Positions 17,060 through 27,500 of a stretch of 64,000 nt of DNA are shown here, piece by piece. This stretch comes from Phycisphaeraceae bacterium. GTDB lineage: Bacteria > Planctomycetota > Phycisphaerae > Phycisphaerales > UBA1924. The stretch spans positions 186,001-250,000 of the forward strand of contig JAHBXB010000001.1 in the NCBI GenBank assembly GCA_019636655.1, in the 5' to 3' direction. Position numbers and translations under genes: made by a program. Position 1 is the first letter of the stretch, and each line of letters begins with the position of its first letter. The notes beneath the pieces were generated by a model, which was not told where the DNA came from, did no database searches, and saw nothing but the letters and a program-made list of their open reading frames with translations.

Positions 17060-20000
17060 ATGAAACGCCCGACAGGTGACCTAGCCAACGGTGAACGCCA
17101 AGTTTTGCTTTGGCAGATCGTTGCTCGCGCTCTCGCTGCCGGCGTTGGACTCACCGGCGCCGTGGTGCTCCTCGGTTGGTTGTTCAACGCAGAAGTGATC
17201 AAGGCGGTCCTTCCCGGCCGAGTCAGCATGAACCCCGCGACCGCGATCTCCTTCGTCGCGTCAGCGCTGGCCCTTTGGCTCGTTGCAGCGGCTGCGCCGA
17301 GGCAGGCCGCAATCCGTGTTGCGAGGGTGCTCGCCGCCCTGATCGTGCTTGTCAGCCTGCTGCGTCTTGCCGGCTCGCTCACCGCTTGGGACCCAGGAAT
17401 CGATCGAATCCTCTTCTCATCGCGGCTGGATACGTCCCCCCTTGGTCCCAACCGCATGGCTCCTCACACCGCCACGGCATTCCTCTTTTCTGGCGGAACG
17501 GTGCTGCTGCTCACATTCCCATCAGTCGTGTGCAGCATCGCCGCGATGTCTCTGGGGGTCGTCGTCGCCCTTCTCGGTGCCCTTGCCTTAGTCGGGCACG
17601 CCAACGGCGTGATCACCATGTTCGGGGTGTCGGCATCAATCGGGATGGCACTGCACACATCCGTAGCGTTCATCGTCATGGCGGCGGGCTTTCTGCCTGT
17701 TGCCTGGGCTCGACTTGCAGCGCCGGTGGCTCAGGGCGGAGTCGATCCGGGCGGCCAAGGTGTTGAAGATCGGTCCAGCGATCGACTGAGTCTCGCGGGC
17801 TTTGCGGTTGCCTGCGCCGTCATGACTGTGGTCGGAGTAACGACGTTCGCGAGCATTCGACACTTTCTCGATGACAAGAACCTGGAGAGTCGTGCGAGAG
17901 AAGTACTTTCAAATGAAAGAAAACTGGCTTTTGCTCTTGCGAATGTTGAATCGTGCGTACGTGCATATATTATTACGGGAGCTGAGACGGCGCTTGATCC
18001 TTACCAAGACGCACTTCTGCAGGTCGATCAGGAGCGCAGCCGTCTCCACAGCATGATTGCGGACGATCCGCTGCGACGACCATTCTTGGATTCACTGGAG
18101 CCACTCGTTGTCGAGAAGCTCTTGTGGACGCATCAGAACATCGTGATTCGTCGAAATGAAGGGTTCGGGCCCGCGAGCGCCCGCGTCGCCACGGGGACTG
18201 GACAGCGGCTGATGGGCGAGATCCTCGCCGTTCTCTCGGCGATGGAAGAGCACGAGAATGCCCTGCTCGAACAGCGCTCCGCAGCCGCGGACGCCGGAGG
18301 GACTGCAACCGTCACTGTGGTGTCGATCGGCAGTTTTCTCGGTGTTGCGACCGTCGGCCTTTCCGGTCTGCTTATTCGGCGGGACATCGTCAGACGGCGT
18401 GCGACCGAGCGGGAACTGCTTCGTGCCAAGATGGCGGCGGAGTCGGCCAGCCGTGCCAAGAGCGAGTTTGTCGCCCACATGAGCCATGAGATTCGCACGC
18501 CACTCAACGGCGTGATCGGCATGACCGACCTGCTGCTGGGAACCGGCCTTTCCGACCAGCAGCGCCGCTTCTGCCAGCTCGCCAAGTCATCCGCAGAATC
18601 CCTGACCACCGTGATCAACGACATCCTGGATTTCTCCAAGATCGAGGCGGGGAAACTCGAGATCGTCGCCAGTGATTTCAATCTGTACAACGCTGTCGAA
18701 GATGTCATGGATGTCATGGCACAGCGGGCGTCCAAGAAAGGGCTGGAGATGGCATGCCATATCCACCCGAGCGTGCCGACCATGGTTCGTGGCGATGGCG
18801 ATCGGCTCCGGCAGATCCTGATCAACCTGGTCAACAACGCCACCAAGTTCACGGAGCGTGGAGCCGTTGTTGTTCGGGTATCGCTTGATTCTGGGCAGAC
18901 CGACCGCGTCACCATCCGTTTCACTGTGACCGACACCGGAGTCGGGATTCCGAGGGATCGCATCGACCGGCTGTTCAGATCCTTCTCTCAGGCCGATGCC
19001 TCGACGACTCGCGTTTACGGTGGAACGGGGCTTGGTCTGGTCATCTCCAAGCGGTTGTCGGAGCTCATGGGGGGAACGATCGGTGTGGAGAGCAATCCGG
19101 GGAGGGGTTCTACGTTCTGGTTCACCGCGGTCTTTGAACGGATCGGACCGGCCAGCGCTGCCGAGTCGCGCGTGCGGCTGGATCCGAGGACGCTGCGGGT
19201 CCTGGCGGTCGATGACAACGATGTTCAGCGGGAGATCCTTCGCGATCAGATCTCAAGTTGGGGCTTGGAAGCCGCTACCGCGCCCGACGGTGAGCAGGCC
19301 CTAAGGATGCTCGGCGAAGCCGCGGCGGCCTCGTTGCCGTTCCGTGTTGCGATCGTCGACAGCGACATGCCGGGAATGGACGGATTCGAGCTCGCCACCG
19401 CCGTCAGGGCCCGCAACGATATCAAAGAAACCGTTCTCATGATCCTGCTCTCGGCCGAAGCAAGCATCGAGCCCGAGAAGCTCCGGTCTATGGGCTTTTC
19501 CGGCCACATGTCCAAACCCGTCCGGCAGTCGCAGCTGTTCAACTCGATCATGGACGCTATCGCCGCGGCCAAGCAGGATCCGGCGCCGGCGATGCCAATA
19601 CCAAGCGGCACCACGGACGACCTCGTGGAACGACCGGCCAACGCGCCAGCGAAGGCCCGCATCTTGGTGGCAGAGGATAACGAGGTCAACCAGGTCGTCG
19701 TTGCTGAACTCCTGTCCAAGTCGGGCTACGCCCGCGACATCGTTCCCGACGGCAAAAAAGCGGTAGAAGCGGCGAAGAGCGGGCAGTACCACTTGGTGTT
19801 GATGGACTGTCAGATGCCGGTGATGGACGGTTTCGAGGCCTCCCGCGAGATTCGTCGTCACGAACGATCGGCGCCACTGTGTGCGTCGGGTGGCCGCCTG
19901 CCAATTATTGCGCTGACCGCCAACGCGATGAAGGGTGACCGAGAGCAGTGCCTGGATGCGGGAATGGACGACTACGCGAGCAAACCGATCAATCCGGTCG

Positions 20001-20071
20001 AGTTGCTACGAACGATTGAACGGGCCCTCGCCGCTCAAACGGTTCGGGACGTTACCATTGATGCTGGCTAA
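17060..20071 (+). CDS. Hybrid sensor histidine kinase (7TM-like, CHASE3, HK, REC, REC)
   Basis: A 1003-residue hybrid kinase with the same catalytic layout as the kinase at 12352. The N-terminus (~10-230) carries about six to seven helices in which a motif recurs ([10 protein letters not shown] and [10 protein letters not shown]). A further helix, an extracytoplasmic CHASE3-like segment (~275-420) and another helix follow. HisKA has His476 in [12 protein letters not shown], then an ATPase domain ([24 protein letters not shown]). Two receivers have Asp767 ([10 protein letters not shown]) and Asp916 ([11 protein letters not shown]). There is no internal Hpt, so it probably uses the Hpt at 15505. 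GGGA precedes ATG 17060. It appears to be a paralogue of the first kinase with an exchanged sensor part. Confidence 0.93.
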   Translation: MKRPTGDLANGERQVLLWQIVARALAAGVGLTGAVVLLGWLFNAEVIKAVLPGRVSMNPATAISFVASALALWLVAAAAPRQAAIRVARVLAALIVLVSLLRLAGSLTAWDPGIDRILFSSRLDTSPLGPNRMAPHTATAFLFSGGTVLLLTFPSVVCSIAAMSLGVVVALLGALALVGHANGVITMFGVSASIGMALHTSVAFIVMAAGFLPVAWARLAAPVAQGGVDPGGQGVEDRSSDRLSLAGFAVACAVMTVVGVTTFASIRHFLDDKNLESRAREVLSNERKLAFALANVESCVRAYIITGAETALDPYQDALLQVDQERSRLHSMIADDPLRRPFLDSLEPLVVEKLLWTHQNIVIRRNEGFGPASARVATGTGQRLMGEILAVLSAMEEHENALLEQRSAAADAGGTATVTVVSIGSFLGVATVGLSGLLIRRDIVRRRATERELLRAKMAAESASRAKSEFVAHMSHEIRTPLNGVIGMTDLLLGTGLSDQQRRFCQLAKSSAESLTTVINDILDFSKIEAGKLEIVASDFNLYNAVEDVMDVMAQRASKKGLEMACHIHPSVPTMVRGDGDRLRQILINLVNNATKFTERGAVVVRVSLDSGQTDRVTIRFTVTDTGVGIPRDRIDRLFRSFSQADASTTRVYGGTGLGLVISKRLSELMGGTIGVESNPGRGSTFWFTAVFERIGPASAAESRVRLDPRTLRVLAVDDNDVQREILRDQISSWGLEAATAPDGEQALRMLGEAAAASLPFRVAIVDSDMPGMDGFELATAVRARNDIKETVLMILLSAEASIEPEKLRSMGFSGHMSKPVRQSQLFNSIMDAIAAAKQDPAPAMPIPSGTTDDLVERPANAPAKARILVAEDNEVNQVVVAELLSKSGYARDIVPDGKKAVEAAKSGQYHLVLMDCQMPVMDGFEASREIRRHERSAPLCASGGRLPIIALTANAMKGDREQCLDAGMDDYASKPINPVELLRTIERALAAQTVRDVTIDAG

Positions 20072-20163
20072 CAAGCACGGTGGGCCTCGCACATCGATAC
20101 GTTGGCGAGGCCAGCCGCGAGAGCCGCAAGGCGTGGCTTCACCGATGCGTATCGGCAGCACGC

Positions 20164-20577
20164 TTATGGACCCATGGTGTAGTCAAAATCGTATGAGTGC
20201 CGACCGCCTTCGACAATGATCTTCATGGATCCTCGGAGGCCGGCGAAGCCGTCGGTGCCGGAGTCGGGGACGACACTCACGACGAGGTGCGGCGTGCCGC
20301 GGTTCATCGTGCCGGTGTGCTGGAGGACGAATGTTCCGCTCCGGCCCGAGAGCGTGCCCGTGACAATCTCGAGAGCGACATACCCCGCCGAACCGTCAAC
20401 GGCGGTGCGGGCCGCAAGCATCTGGCCTTTGCTCGTGCCGTTGAGGCCGCCATGGAACCGCTTGTCGATCAGCAGGCGCCCGGGAAGGGTGTGAGCAGGG
20501 TCGTCAGGCTGCATCGGCGTCAACTTCACATCGAATGTCCCGGTCGCGTGCTCTGCCACAATCAGGTTCCTCCTCAA
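20164..20577 (-). CDS. DUF3224 family protein
   Basis: A 137-residue cytoplasmic protein that fits the DUF3224 family of small beta-barrel proteins. Typical elements are AEHATGTFDVKLTP at the start, a central RLLIDKRFHGGLNGTSKGQM and MLAARTAVDGSAGYVALE, and a C-terminal GFAGLRGSMKIIVEGGRHSY with the closing YDFDYTM. No enzymatic role is established for the family. It stands alone: the hybrid kinase ends 92 bases away and converges on it, and a ~590-base stretch without convincing genes lies behind it. Confidence 0.88.
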   Translation of the reverse strand: MRRNLIVAEHATGTFDVKLTPMQPDDPAHTLPGRLLIDKRFHGGLNGTSKGQMLAARTAVDGSAGYVALEIVTGTLSGRSGTFVLQHTGTMNRGTPHLVVSVVPDSGTDGFAGLRGSMKIIVEGGRHSYDFDYTMGP

Positions 20578-21125
20578 GCCGTTCGAACCGAACCTCGTGG
20601 GATTGAGATCGACGAATCACCGATGTCAAAGCACTCCTCGCCGTCGGATCTATCCATGAGGGCACCGTTCAGCGGGAATGGAACTGGCAGGAGCCAACAA
20701 CTCCGATGACTCCAGAGCCCAGCATGATCACGGGTGCGCACGGCATCACTCTTGCTGTCGGCGATGAGTGTTCCACGGCGAGTTTCTGTGCTCGGGTGAC
20801 GGGCCATCTCGGGCATCATGCGAGTTTTCTACGGCTTAGGATGGGCAGAAGGAAGGTCAGCCCAGAGGCTGCCCAATCGCTGCCGACTTTGACGAATATG
20901 TGACCATCTCGTTCGAATCGTGGATACTCGGTCTTGCTGGGTTTGCCGCTCGCCCTCTTCGCAGCCGTCACTGGGTTCTGTCGAAGCGAGATTGCCGACG
21001 TAACCCTTGCGCTGGCGGCGGCTTGAACGTTGTTGCCCTGTGCGGGAAGCGAGAGACGCCCTGAGCAAGTCCGGCGACTTCAAGACATCGGCGTTCCGCT
21101 GCTCCCTCAGGCCATGCTTGATCAG
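20578..21125. other. Gene-poor stretch
   Basis: I see no convincing gene here. Open frames of 60-116 codons exist on both strands, but they lack ribosome sites, recognisable domains and high-GC codon bias, and they interrupt each other. GC content is visibly lower than in neighbouring genes. It may be decayed coding sequence or regulatory DNA between the DUF3224 gene and the metal efflux operon. I found no inverted-repeat ends or transposase remnants. Confidence 0.5.
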
Positions 21126-21153
21126 TTGGCGCAGTCGCCTTTCGGCGTATACA
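21126..21153 (+). promoter_or_regulatory. Candidate sigma-70 promoter of the efflux operon
   Basis: TTGGCG (21126-21131) and TATACA (21148-21153) are separated by 16 bases, close to a housekeeping promoter. Transcription would begin only about 7 bases before ATG 21167, and no ribosome site is seen, so that message may be nearly leaderless. Confidence 0.4.
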
Positions 21154-21166
21154 CTCAACCCAAAGC

Positions 21167-21592
21167 ATGCGCTCCACATCCTACATCCTTGTCACTTGGC
21201 TCTGCCTCGCCTGGTTCGGCTTGGCGGGCACCGTCTTGGCTGGCGGCGTGGTGGTCTGCCGCGACGGCAGCGGCGTCTTACGGCTGGAATGGATGTGCGA
21301 GCGGAACACCCACGGCGGGTGTCTTGCGGCGTGCGGCGACGAGGCGGATGACGATCACGATTCACCGACGCCTGTTCCGTGCGACGACACACCTGTTCGG
21401 GGCGAGGTCCAGATCACCAAGGCCCCCGCACGGGCGGAACTGGAGCTCGCGGCTCCGCTTCCGGTGGCTGTGGTGGTCGACCCGTGGGGGGAGCGCTTGT
21501 CGGCCTTCGCGGTCGCGGTTCGGGTGATCTCCGAGCCGGAGCGGCCGCCGGATCCGATCCGACATATCCGGACAGTTGTCCTCCTCGTCTAG
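21167..21592 (+). CDS. Small exported Cys-containing protein of efflux operon
   Basis: A 141-residue protein with a clear signal peptide (YILVTWLCLAWFGLAGTVLA, cleavage near residue 25). The short mature part has five Cys within about 45 residues (VVVCRDG, WMCERN, GGCLAACG, VPCDD) and an acidic-His patch DEADDDHDSP. I do not recognise a family. The Cys and acidic residues could bind metal, which fits its place directly upstream of the CzcCBA-type genes on the same strand (98 bases to the next start). The C-terminus is hydrophobic and lacks a second anchor. A candidate promoter lies just upstream. Function is inferred only from context. Confidence 0.65.
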   Translation: MRSTSYILVTWLCLAWFGLAGTVLAGGVVVCRDGSGVLRLEWMCERNTHGGCLAACGDEADDDHDSPTPVPCDDTPVRGEVQITKAPARAELELAAPLPVAVVVDPWGERLSAFAVAVRVISEPERPPDPIRHIRTVVLLV

Positions 21593-21690
21593 GCAGGTGA
21601 GTTCAGCTGGGTGTTCTTGGGGAACCCTCGGCTGACGCCGCGCGCCATGGCTTTGCCGGGCCGCTCCCGCACCTGCGATGAGGAATCCTA

Positions 21691-23130
21691 ATGAAGACTC
21701 GCGCCGTTGGCCGCGCGGGATGGAGCGTCAGGCTCCTTCCGTGCACCACCGTGTTCCTTTCCGTTCTGTCGGGGTGCGCCTCCCAGCGACCCGACCCCCG
21801 TGCCGAGGAGGCCGCGTCCACCGCGGCGGGGCTGGAAACTGCCATCGCCTTCCGGGCCGAAGGCGGCCCGCTGGACGAGGCGGCCGACATCAACTCGCTG
21901 ACCCTCGCCGATGCGGTCCAGCGCGCGGTCGCTACCGATCCACGTCTGCACGCGGCCCTTGCCCGGGTCCGCATCGCGATGGCGGATGCGGACCAGGCAC
22001 GCCTGCTGCCAAACCCGGTCCTGGACTTCGTGCTGCGATGGGGGCCGGGCAAGCCGCAGTTCGAGGTTTCGCTCGCACAGGACCTGATCCAGATCCTGCG
22101 GATCCCGAAGCAATCAAGCGCGGCGGACCACCGCTTGCGGCAGGCCGCGGCTGACGCCGTCACGGTGGCGCTGGACACAGTTGTTGAGGTGCAGGAGCGG
22201 TACATCGCGGCGCAGGGCCTCGAGCTGCTTCTGCCGCTGCTGCTGGAGCGTCGCGAGCTGCTGGACAAGGTGGTCGCCACCGCGAAGGCAAGGCTCGAAG
22301 CCGGCGAGGGGACGCGGAGCGACCTGACGATCCTCGAGGCGGAACGGGTCGAACTAGACGTCGACATCGCGGAGTCGCGGCGGCAACTCAGGGACGATCG
22401 ACTCCGCCTTGCCCGCCTGATCGGCGAGCCCTCGGGGCCTGCGGCGTGGCCGCTGGAGCCGTGGTCGGCCCCGGCAACCGCCCTCAGCAGCGAGTCGGAG
22501 TGGATCGTCGCCGCGCTCGCGAACCGGCCCGAGGTGCAGTCGGTCGCTTGGTCGCTCGCCGCGCTGGGGGATGAGGAGGCGCTGGCGTCGTTCTTCCCTT
22601 GGGACGGCGCCGGGTTCGGGTTCGATGCGCAGCGCGATGAAGAGTTCTTCATCGGGCCGTCGATCTCAACGCCGATACCTGTCTTCGACACCGGTCAGGC
22701 CAGAAGAGCCCGGGCCAGCGCCGAGCAGATCGAGGCCCGGCACGACCTCACCATGGCCCGACGCATGGTGGTGGAAGAGGTGCGTGTCGCGTACCAGTCG
22801 CAGGAGGCAATCGCCGCGAACCTGCGACGGATCCGGTCCGAACTCATCCCGCTGCAGGAGCAGCGTCGCCGGCAGGTGGAAGCGGCGTACCAGGCAGGCC
22901 AATCGGACGTGACCCCTCTCTTCCTTGCGGAGCAGGACCTGCGTGCAGCGCGCGCCAGGGGAATCGAAGCCGAGCAGCAGCTTTCCCTCGCGGCCGCGCG
23001 CCTGCAGCGGGCCGTCGGCGGCCCGGGCGTGGCGAGATCCGTTGGCCACCCGCAGGACTCCCCATCGTCGGAGCCGCCGATCTCATCATCTTCATCCACA
23101 CCCACCACAGCGCACACCGCAGCACGCTGA
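21691..23130 (+). CDS. TolC/CzcC-type outer-membrane efflux channel
   Basis: A 479-residue outer-membrane factor of a tripartite metal efflux pump. The signal ends in a lipobox (FLSVLSGCAS, Cys about residue 29), as in CusC and many TolC-like lipoproteins. Two long helical repeats typical of the family are visible, with DPRLHAALARVRIAMADADQ near 83-102 and ARRMVVEEVRVAYQSQE in the second half. GAGGA precedes ATG 21691. The C-terminal tail is Ser/Thr-rich low complexity. The adaptor and RND genes follow on the same strand with gaps of 27 and 60 bases, so an operon is very likely. It would export ions across the outer membrane together with the next two products. Confidence 0.9.
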   Translation: MKTRAVGRAGWSVRLLPCTTVFLSVLSGCASQRPDPRAEEAASTAAGLETAIAFRAEGGPLDEAADINSLTLADAVQRAVATDPRLHAALARVRIAMADADQARLLPNPVLDFVLRWGPGKPQFEVSLAQDLIQILRIPKQSSAADHRLRQAAADAVTVALDTVVEVQERYIAAQGLELLLPLLLERRELLDKVVATAKARLEAGEGTRSDLTILEAERVELDVDIAESRRQLRDDRLRLARLIGEPSGPAAWPLEPWSAPATALSSESEWIVAALANRPEVQSVAWSLAALGDEEALASFFPWDGAGFGFDAQRDEEFFIGPSISTPIPVFDTGQARRARASAEQIEARHDLTMARRMVVEEVRVAYQSQEAIAANLRRIRSELIPLQEQRRRQVEAAYQAGQSDVTPLFLAEQDLRAARARGIEAEQQLSLAAARLQRAVGGPGVARSVGHPQDSPSSEPPISSSSSTPTTAHTAAR

Positions 23131-23157
23131 ACTCGGCCACAAGCCGGAGGCAACCTC

Positions 23158-24504
23158 ATGCTCGACAGAACACCCCCCACGCATCAACACCAGGCTCCTC
23201 GTGCATCGATCGTCGCGGTGCTGATCTCGCTCTCGCTTCTGGGGTCGCTCGCTTCATGCAAGGACTCCACGCCGAGCGCGGGAGCCACTACCCCGAGGAC
23301 CGCCCATGAATCCCGAGACCACGGCCACGGCGACCACGACGAGCACGCGGACGAGGTTGTCCTGACCTCCGAGGCGATCGACCGCTACGGCATCGCGGTC
23401 GGCGAGGCTCAACTGTGGATCCTGCGGTCCACCTTCGTCGCCCCGGCCCGCATCGCCTTCAACACGGAGGCGATGGCCCACGTCGGCTCGCTGGTCCGCG
23501 GCCGGGCCGTCGAGATCAGCGCGAGGCTCGGCGACCAGGTCAAGAAGGGCGACCCGCTGGTGATCGTCGAGAGCCCCGAACTGGGCCAGGCCCAGGCCGA
23601 CCTTCTGCTCAAGCGCGCGGCGGTGGAGACGGCGCTCCCCCAGGTGGAACTCGCTAGGGCCGCGTGGGACCGCGCCCGGGGTCTGCTGGAGCACTCCCAG
23701 GGCATCTCCCTCACCGAGGTTCAGCGGCGAGAAGCCGAGTACAAGGCGACAGTCGCGGGCGTGAAGGCCGCGGAGGCCACCGCGGTCGCCGCCGAGAACG
23801 AACTGCACCTGCTGGGGATGGACCAGAGTGCGATCGATGAGTTGGTCGCATCGGGCGAGGTGCGGCCCCGGTACACCGTCCGCGCCGCCATCGACGGCCG
23901 GGTTGTACAACGCGAGATCACCCTGGGCGAACTGGTGAGCCCCGATCGTGAGTCGCTGATGGTCCTGGCGGACACCTCGATGCTCTGGGTGCTGGCGGAT
24001 GTGCCGGAGTCACGGCTGCCATCGATCGCCGTGGGCGGAAAGGCTTGGGTCTCGGCCGGCCATGCCGCCGCGGGGCCGGGGGAGGGAGCCGCGGCGCGGT
24101 TCGAGGGGCAGATCTCGTACGTCTCGCCGCTGGTCGATCCGACCACCCGAACCGCGCAGGTCCGCATCGAGATCCCCAGCGAAGCACTGGGGGCAGCCGC
24201 GATCCGGCCGGGCATGTTTGCGCAGGTCGAGATTGTCGCCGCGCCGCCGGACGGCAACGAACCGCCGCCCCGCGTCGCCGTCCCGCAGGGCGCGGTCCAG
24301 CAGGTCGAGGGCGGGCCCGCGGTGTTCGTTCCGGTCCCGGGTGAACCCAACACGTTTCAGAAGCGGGCGCTGACCGTCGGCCCGACCGTCGGCGGGCTGG
24401 TGCCCGTGTTCGCAGGGCTGGTCGAGGGTGAGAAGTTCGCGGAGTCGGGTTCGTTCATCCTCAAGGCCGAACTCGGCAAGGGCTCCGCGGCCCACGAGCA
24501 CTGA
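23158..24504 (+). CDS. Periplasmic adaptor subunit of heavy-metal RND efflux pump
   Basis: A 448-residue membrane-fusion protein of the HlyD/CzcB/CusB type that links the inner-membrane pump to the outer-membrane channel. A signal with lipobox (SLLGSLASCKD) anchors it to a membrane. Next to it is a His/Asp-rich stretch (HESRDHGHGDHDEHADE, ~45-65) likely to bind metal ions. The barrel-sandwich motif VEISARLGDQVKKGDPLVIV (~117-136), a helical hairpin, and the second half IDGRVVQREITLGELV follow, then beta-barrel and membrane-proximal domains. A GGAGG ribosome site precedes ATG 23158. It forms an operon with the channel and RND genes. Confidence 0.92.
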   Translation: MLDRTPPTHQHQAPRASIVAVLISLSLLGSLASCKDSTPSAGATTPRTAHESRDHGHGDHDEHADEVVLTSEAIDRYGIAVGEAQLWILRSTFVAPARIAFNTEAMAHVGSLVRGRAVEISARLGDQVKKGDPLVIVESPELGQAQADLLLKRAAVETALPQVELARAAWDRARGLLEHSQGISLTEVQRREAEYKATVAGVKAAEATAVAAENELHLLGMDQSAIDELVASGEVRPRYTVRAAIDGRVVQREITLGELVSPDRESLMVLADTSMLWVLADVPESRLPSIAVGGKAWVSAGHAAAGPGEGAAARFEGQISYVSPLVDPTTRTAQVRIEIPSEALGAAAIRPGMFAQVEIVAAPPDGNEPPPRVAVPQGAVQQVEGGPAVFVPVPGEPNTFQKRALTVGPTVGGLVPVFAGLVEGEKFAESGSFILKAELGKGSAAHEH

Positions 24505-24564
24505 ATCGCTCGCCGATGCGACCCACGACCGCACGCAACTCCGCATTCCACAGGGCCTCCCAAC

Positions 24565-27500
24565 ATGCTTGAAGCCGTCCTGCACTTCTCCATCAAGAAC
24601 CGCTGGTTCATCGTCGTGCTCACGGCAATCGCCGCGGCCGTGGGCGCATACTCGCTCAAGAGTCTCCCGATCGATGCCGTCCCGGACATCACCAACAACC
24701 AGGTGCAGATCAACGCCCTGGCGCCGTCGCTGTCGCCTGTTGAGGTCGAGAAGCAGGTGACCTTCACGATCGAGTTTGCGCTCGCGGGCATCCCGGGTCT
24801 CCAGTCCACGCGTTCGCTCTCCCGCAACGGCTTTTCGCAGGTCACCGCGGTCTTCGAGGACAACGTGAACATCTACTTCGCCCGCCAGCAGGTCGCCGAG
24901 CGGCTGGGCGAGGCGAAGGAGTCCCTGCCCCCGGGCGTGGAGCCGATGATGGGCCCGATCGCCACGGGCCTCGGTGAGATCTACATGTACACCGTCGAGT
25001 ACGAGCACCCTCGCGGCGCCGGCGCGACGATCGTCGACGGCCGCCCGGGCTGGCAGAGCGACGGCTCGTACCTCACTCCAGAAGGCCGGAGTCTCGCGTC
25101 GGATGTCGAACTCGCCGCGTACCTCCGCGAGGTGCAGGACTGGATCATCCGGCCGCAGCTCAAGAGCGTGAAGGACGTCGCCGGCGTCGACGCCATCGGC
25201 GGCTACGTGAAACAGTACCACGTCCAGCCCGACCCCATGGCCCTCGTCTCGTACGGGCTGACGTTCACCGACGTCATCGACGCCATCGAGAAGAACAACG
25301 TCTCCACCGGGGCCGGGTACGTCGAGCACAACGGCGAGTCGTACCTCGTCCGCGCCTCCGGGCGCATCGAGACGATCGACCAACTCTCCGGCATCGTCGT
25401 CGGCTCCCGTGGCGGCGTCCCCATCTGCATCCGCGACATCGTTGTTCCCGGCGGCGTCGGGATCGGGCGGGAGCTCCGCACCGGCTCCGCCAGCGAGAAC
25501 GGCGAGGAGGTTGTTGTCGGCACCGCGATCATGCTGCTCGGCGCCAACAGCCGGACCGTCGCGGCCGCCGTCGACGCCAAGATGCCCGAGATCCAGCGCT
25601 CGCTCCCGCCCGACATCCGCGCGAAGACCGTGCTGAACCGCACCAAGCTTGTGGACGCCACGATCGGGACGGTCCGCAAGAACCTGCTCGAGGGCGCCGT
25701 GCTGGTCGTGGTCGTCCTACTGCTGCTGCTGGGGAATGTCCGGGCCGCCCTGATCTGCGCCATGGCCATCCCCCTCTCTATGCTGATGACCGCGACGGGC
25801 ATGGTGCAGAACAAAGTCAGCGGCAATCTCATGTCGCTCGGCGCCATCGACTTCGGACTGATCGTGGACGGCGCCGTGATCATCGTCGAGAACTGCCTCC
25901 GGCGCCTCGCCGAGGCCCAGCACCACAAGGGCCGCGTGCTCTCGCTGCAGGAGCGGCTGCACGAGGTCATGGTCGCCTCCAGGGAGATGATCCAGCCCTC
26001 CGTCTACGGCCAGGCCATCATCATCACCGTGTACGTCCCGATCCTCGCGCTCTCGGGTGTCGAGGGGAAGATGTTCCACCCGATGGCCACCACGGTCATC
26101 TTCGCGCTCATCAGCGCGTTCATCCTCTCCCTCACGTTCGTTCCCGCGATGGTCGCCATCCTTATCCGCGGCCGGGTGCAGGAGAAAGAGATGGTCCTGG
26201 TGCGGTGGGCCAAGGCGGCGTACCGGCCGGTCGTCGAGTGGTCGGTGCGGTTTCGCTGGGCGGTGGTCGTCGTTGCGGTCGCGGCCTTCGCCGGCGCCGC
26301 GGCGCTGTTCGGCCGGCTGGGTCAGGAGTTCGTGCCGACCCTCGACGAGAAGGATCTCGCGATGCACGCGATGCGGATCGCCTCCACATCCCTCTCTCAG
26401 TCCCAGTCCATGCAGTTCGACGTCGAGCGGGCGGTCGCCGGCATTCCCGAGGTCGCCTTCGTCTATTCCAAGACCGGCACCGCCGAGATGGCGACCGACC
26501 CGATGCCGCCCAACGTCTCGGACACCTTCATCATCTTCAAGCCCCAGGACCAGTGGCGGTCCGAGGCCGAGCTGGACCGGCTGATCGCGGAGAAGACCGA
26601 GGCGATCGAGGCCATGGGCGCCCACGCCGCGCACGCGGGGCACGGGCACGAGGAGGAAGGACACGCCCACGAGGGGCCGAAGATCGAAGGGCACAAGGGC
26701 AAGCTCATCCAGCTCATCGAGCGGACCCTCGCCACCGTGCCGGGCAACAACTACGAGTTCACCCAGCCCATCCAGATGCGCTTCAACGAGCTCATCTCCG
26801 GCGTCCGCGGCGACGTGGCCGTCAAGGTCTACGGCGATGACTTCGAGTCGATGACCCGGACCGCACAGCAGGTGCTCGCCGCGATCGAGGCCGTGCCCGG
26901 GGCCGCCGACGCCAAGATGGAGCAGGTCGAGGGCCTGCCTGTCATGACGCTGGACATCGATCGCGCCGCGATCGCGCGGTACGGCCTGAACATCCACGAC
27001 ATCCAGCAGATCGTCGCCGCGGCGATCGGCGGGGCGCACGCCGGGCTGGTCTTCGAGGGAGACCGCCGGTTCGACCTCGTCGTCCGCCTCCCCGATTCGC
27101 TCCGAGACCGGCTCGAGGCGCTCGAGCGCCTCCCCATCCCCCTGCCAGGCGGCGATGAGCCCGGAAACCCCGCCCGCCTCGCCGATGCGAGCACCGGCCT
27201 CGCCGGACTCGTCCAGACGCGCGAGATGGGCTTTATCCCGCTGGGCGACGTCGCAGCGATCAGCGTCGCCGAAGGGATGAACCAGGTCAGCCGCGAGAAC
27301 GGCAAACGCCGCATCGTGGTCCAGTGCAACGTCCGCGGGCGGGACCTGGGCTCGTTCGTCCGCGACGCCGAGCGGGCGGTCGCGGCGGTCCCGGTTCCCG
27401 CCGGCCAGTGGCTCACCTGGGGCGGGCAGTTCGAGAACCTGGTCGCCGCCAAGCAGCGCCTGACGATCGTCGTTCCCATCTGCTTCTTCCTGATTTTCCT

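Noticed and set aside
20829-21179. 116-codon open frame on the minus strand in the gene-poor stretch
   Set aside because: No ribosome site, no domain and poor codon bias. It overlaps other equally weak frames and the start of the gene at 21167.
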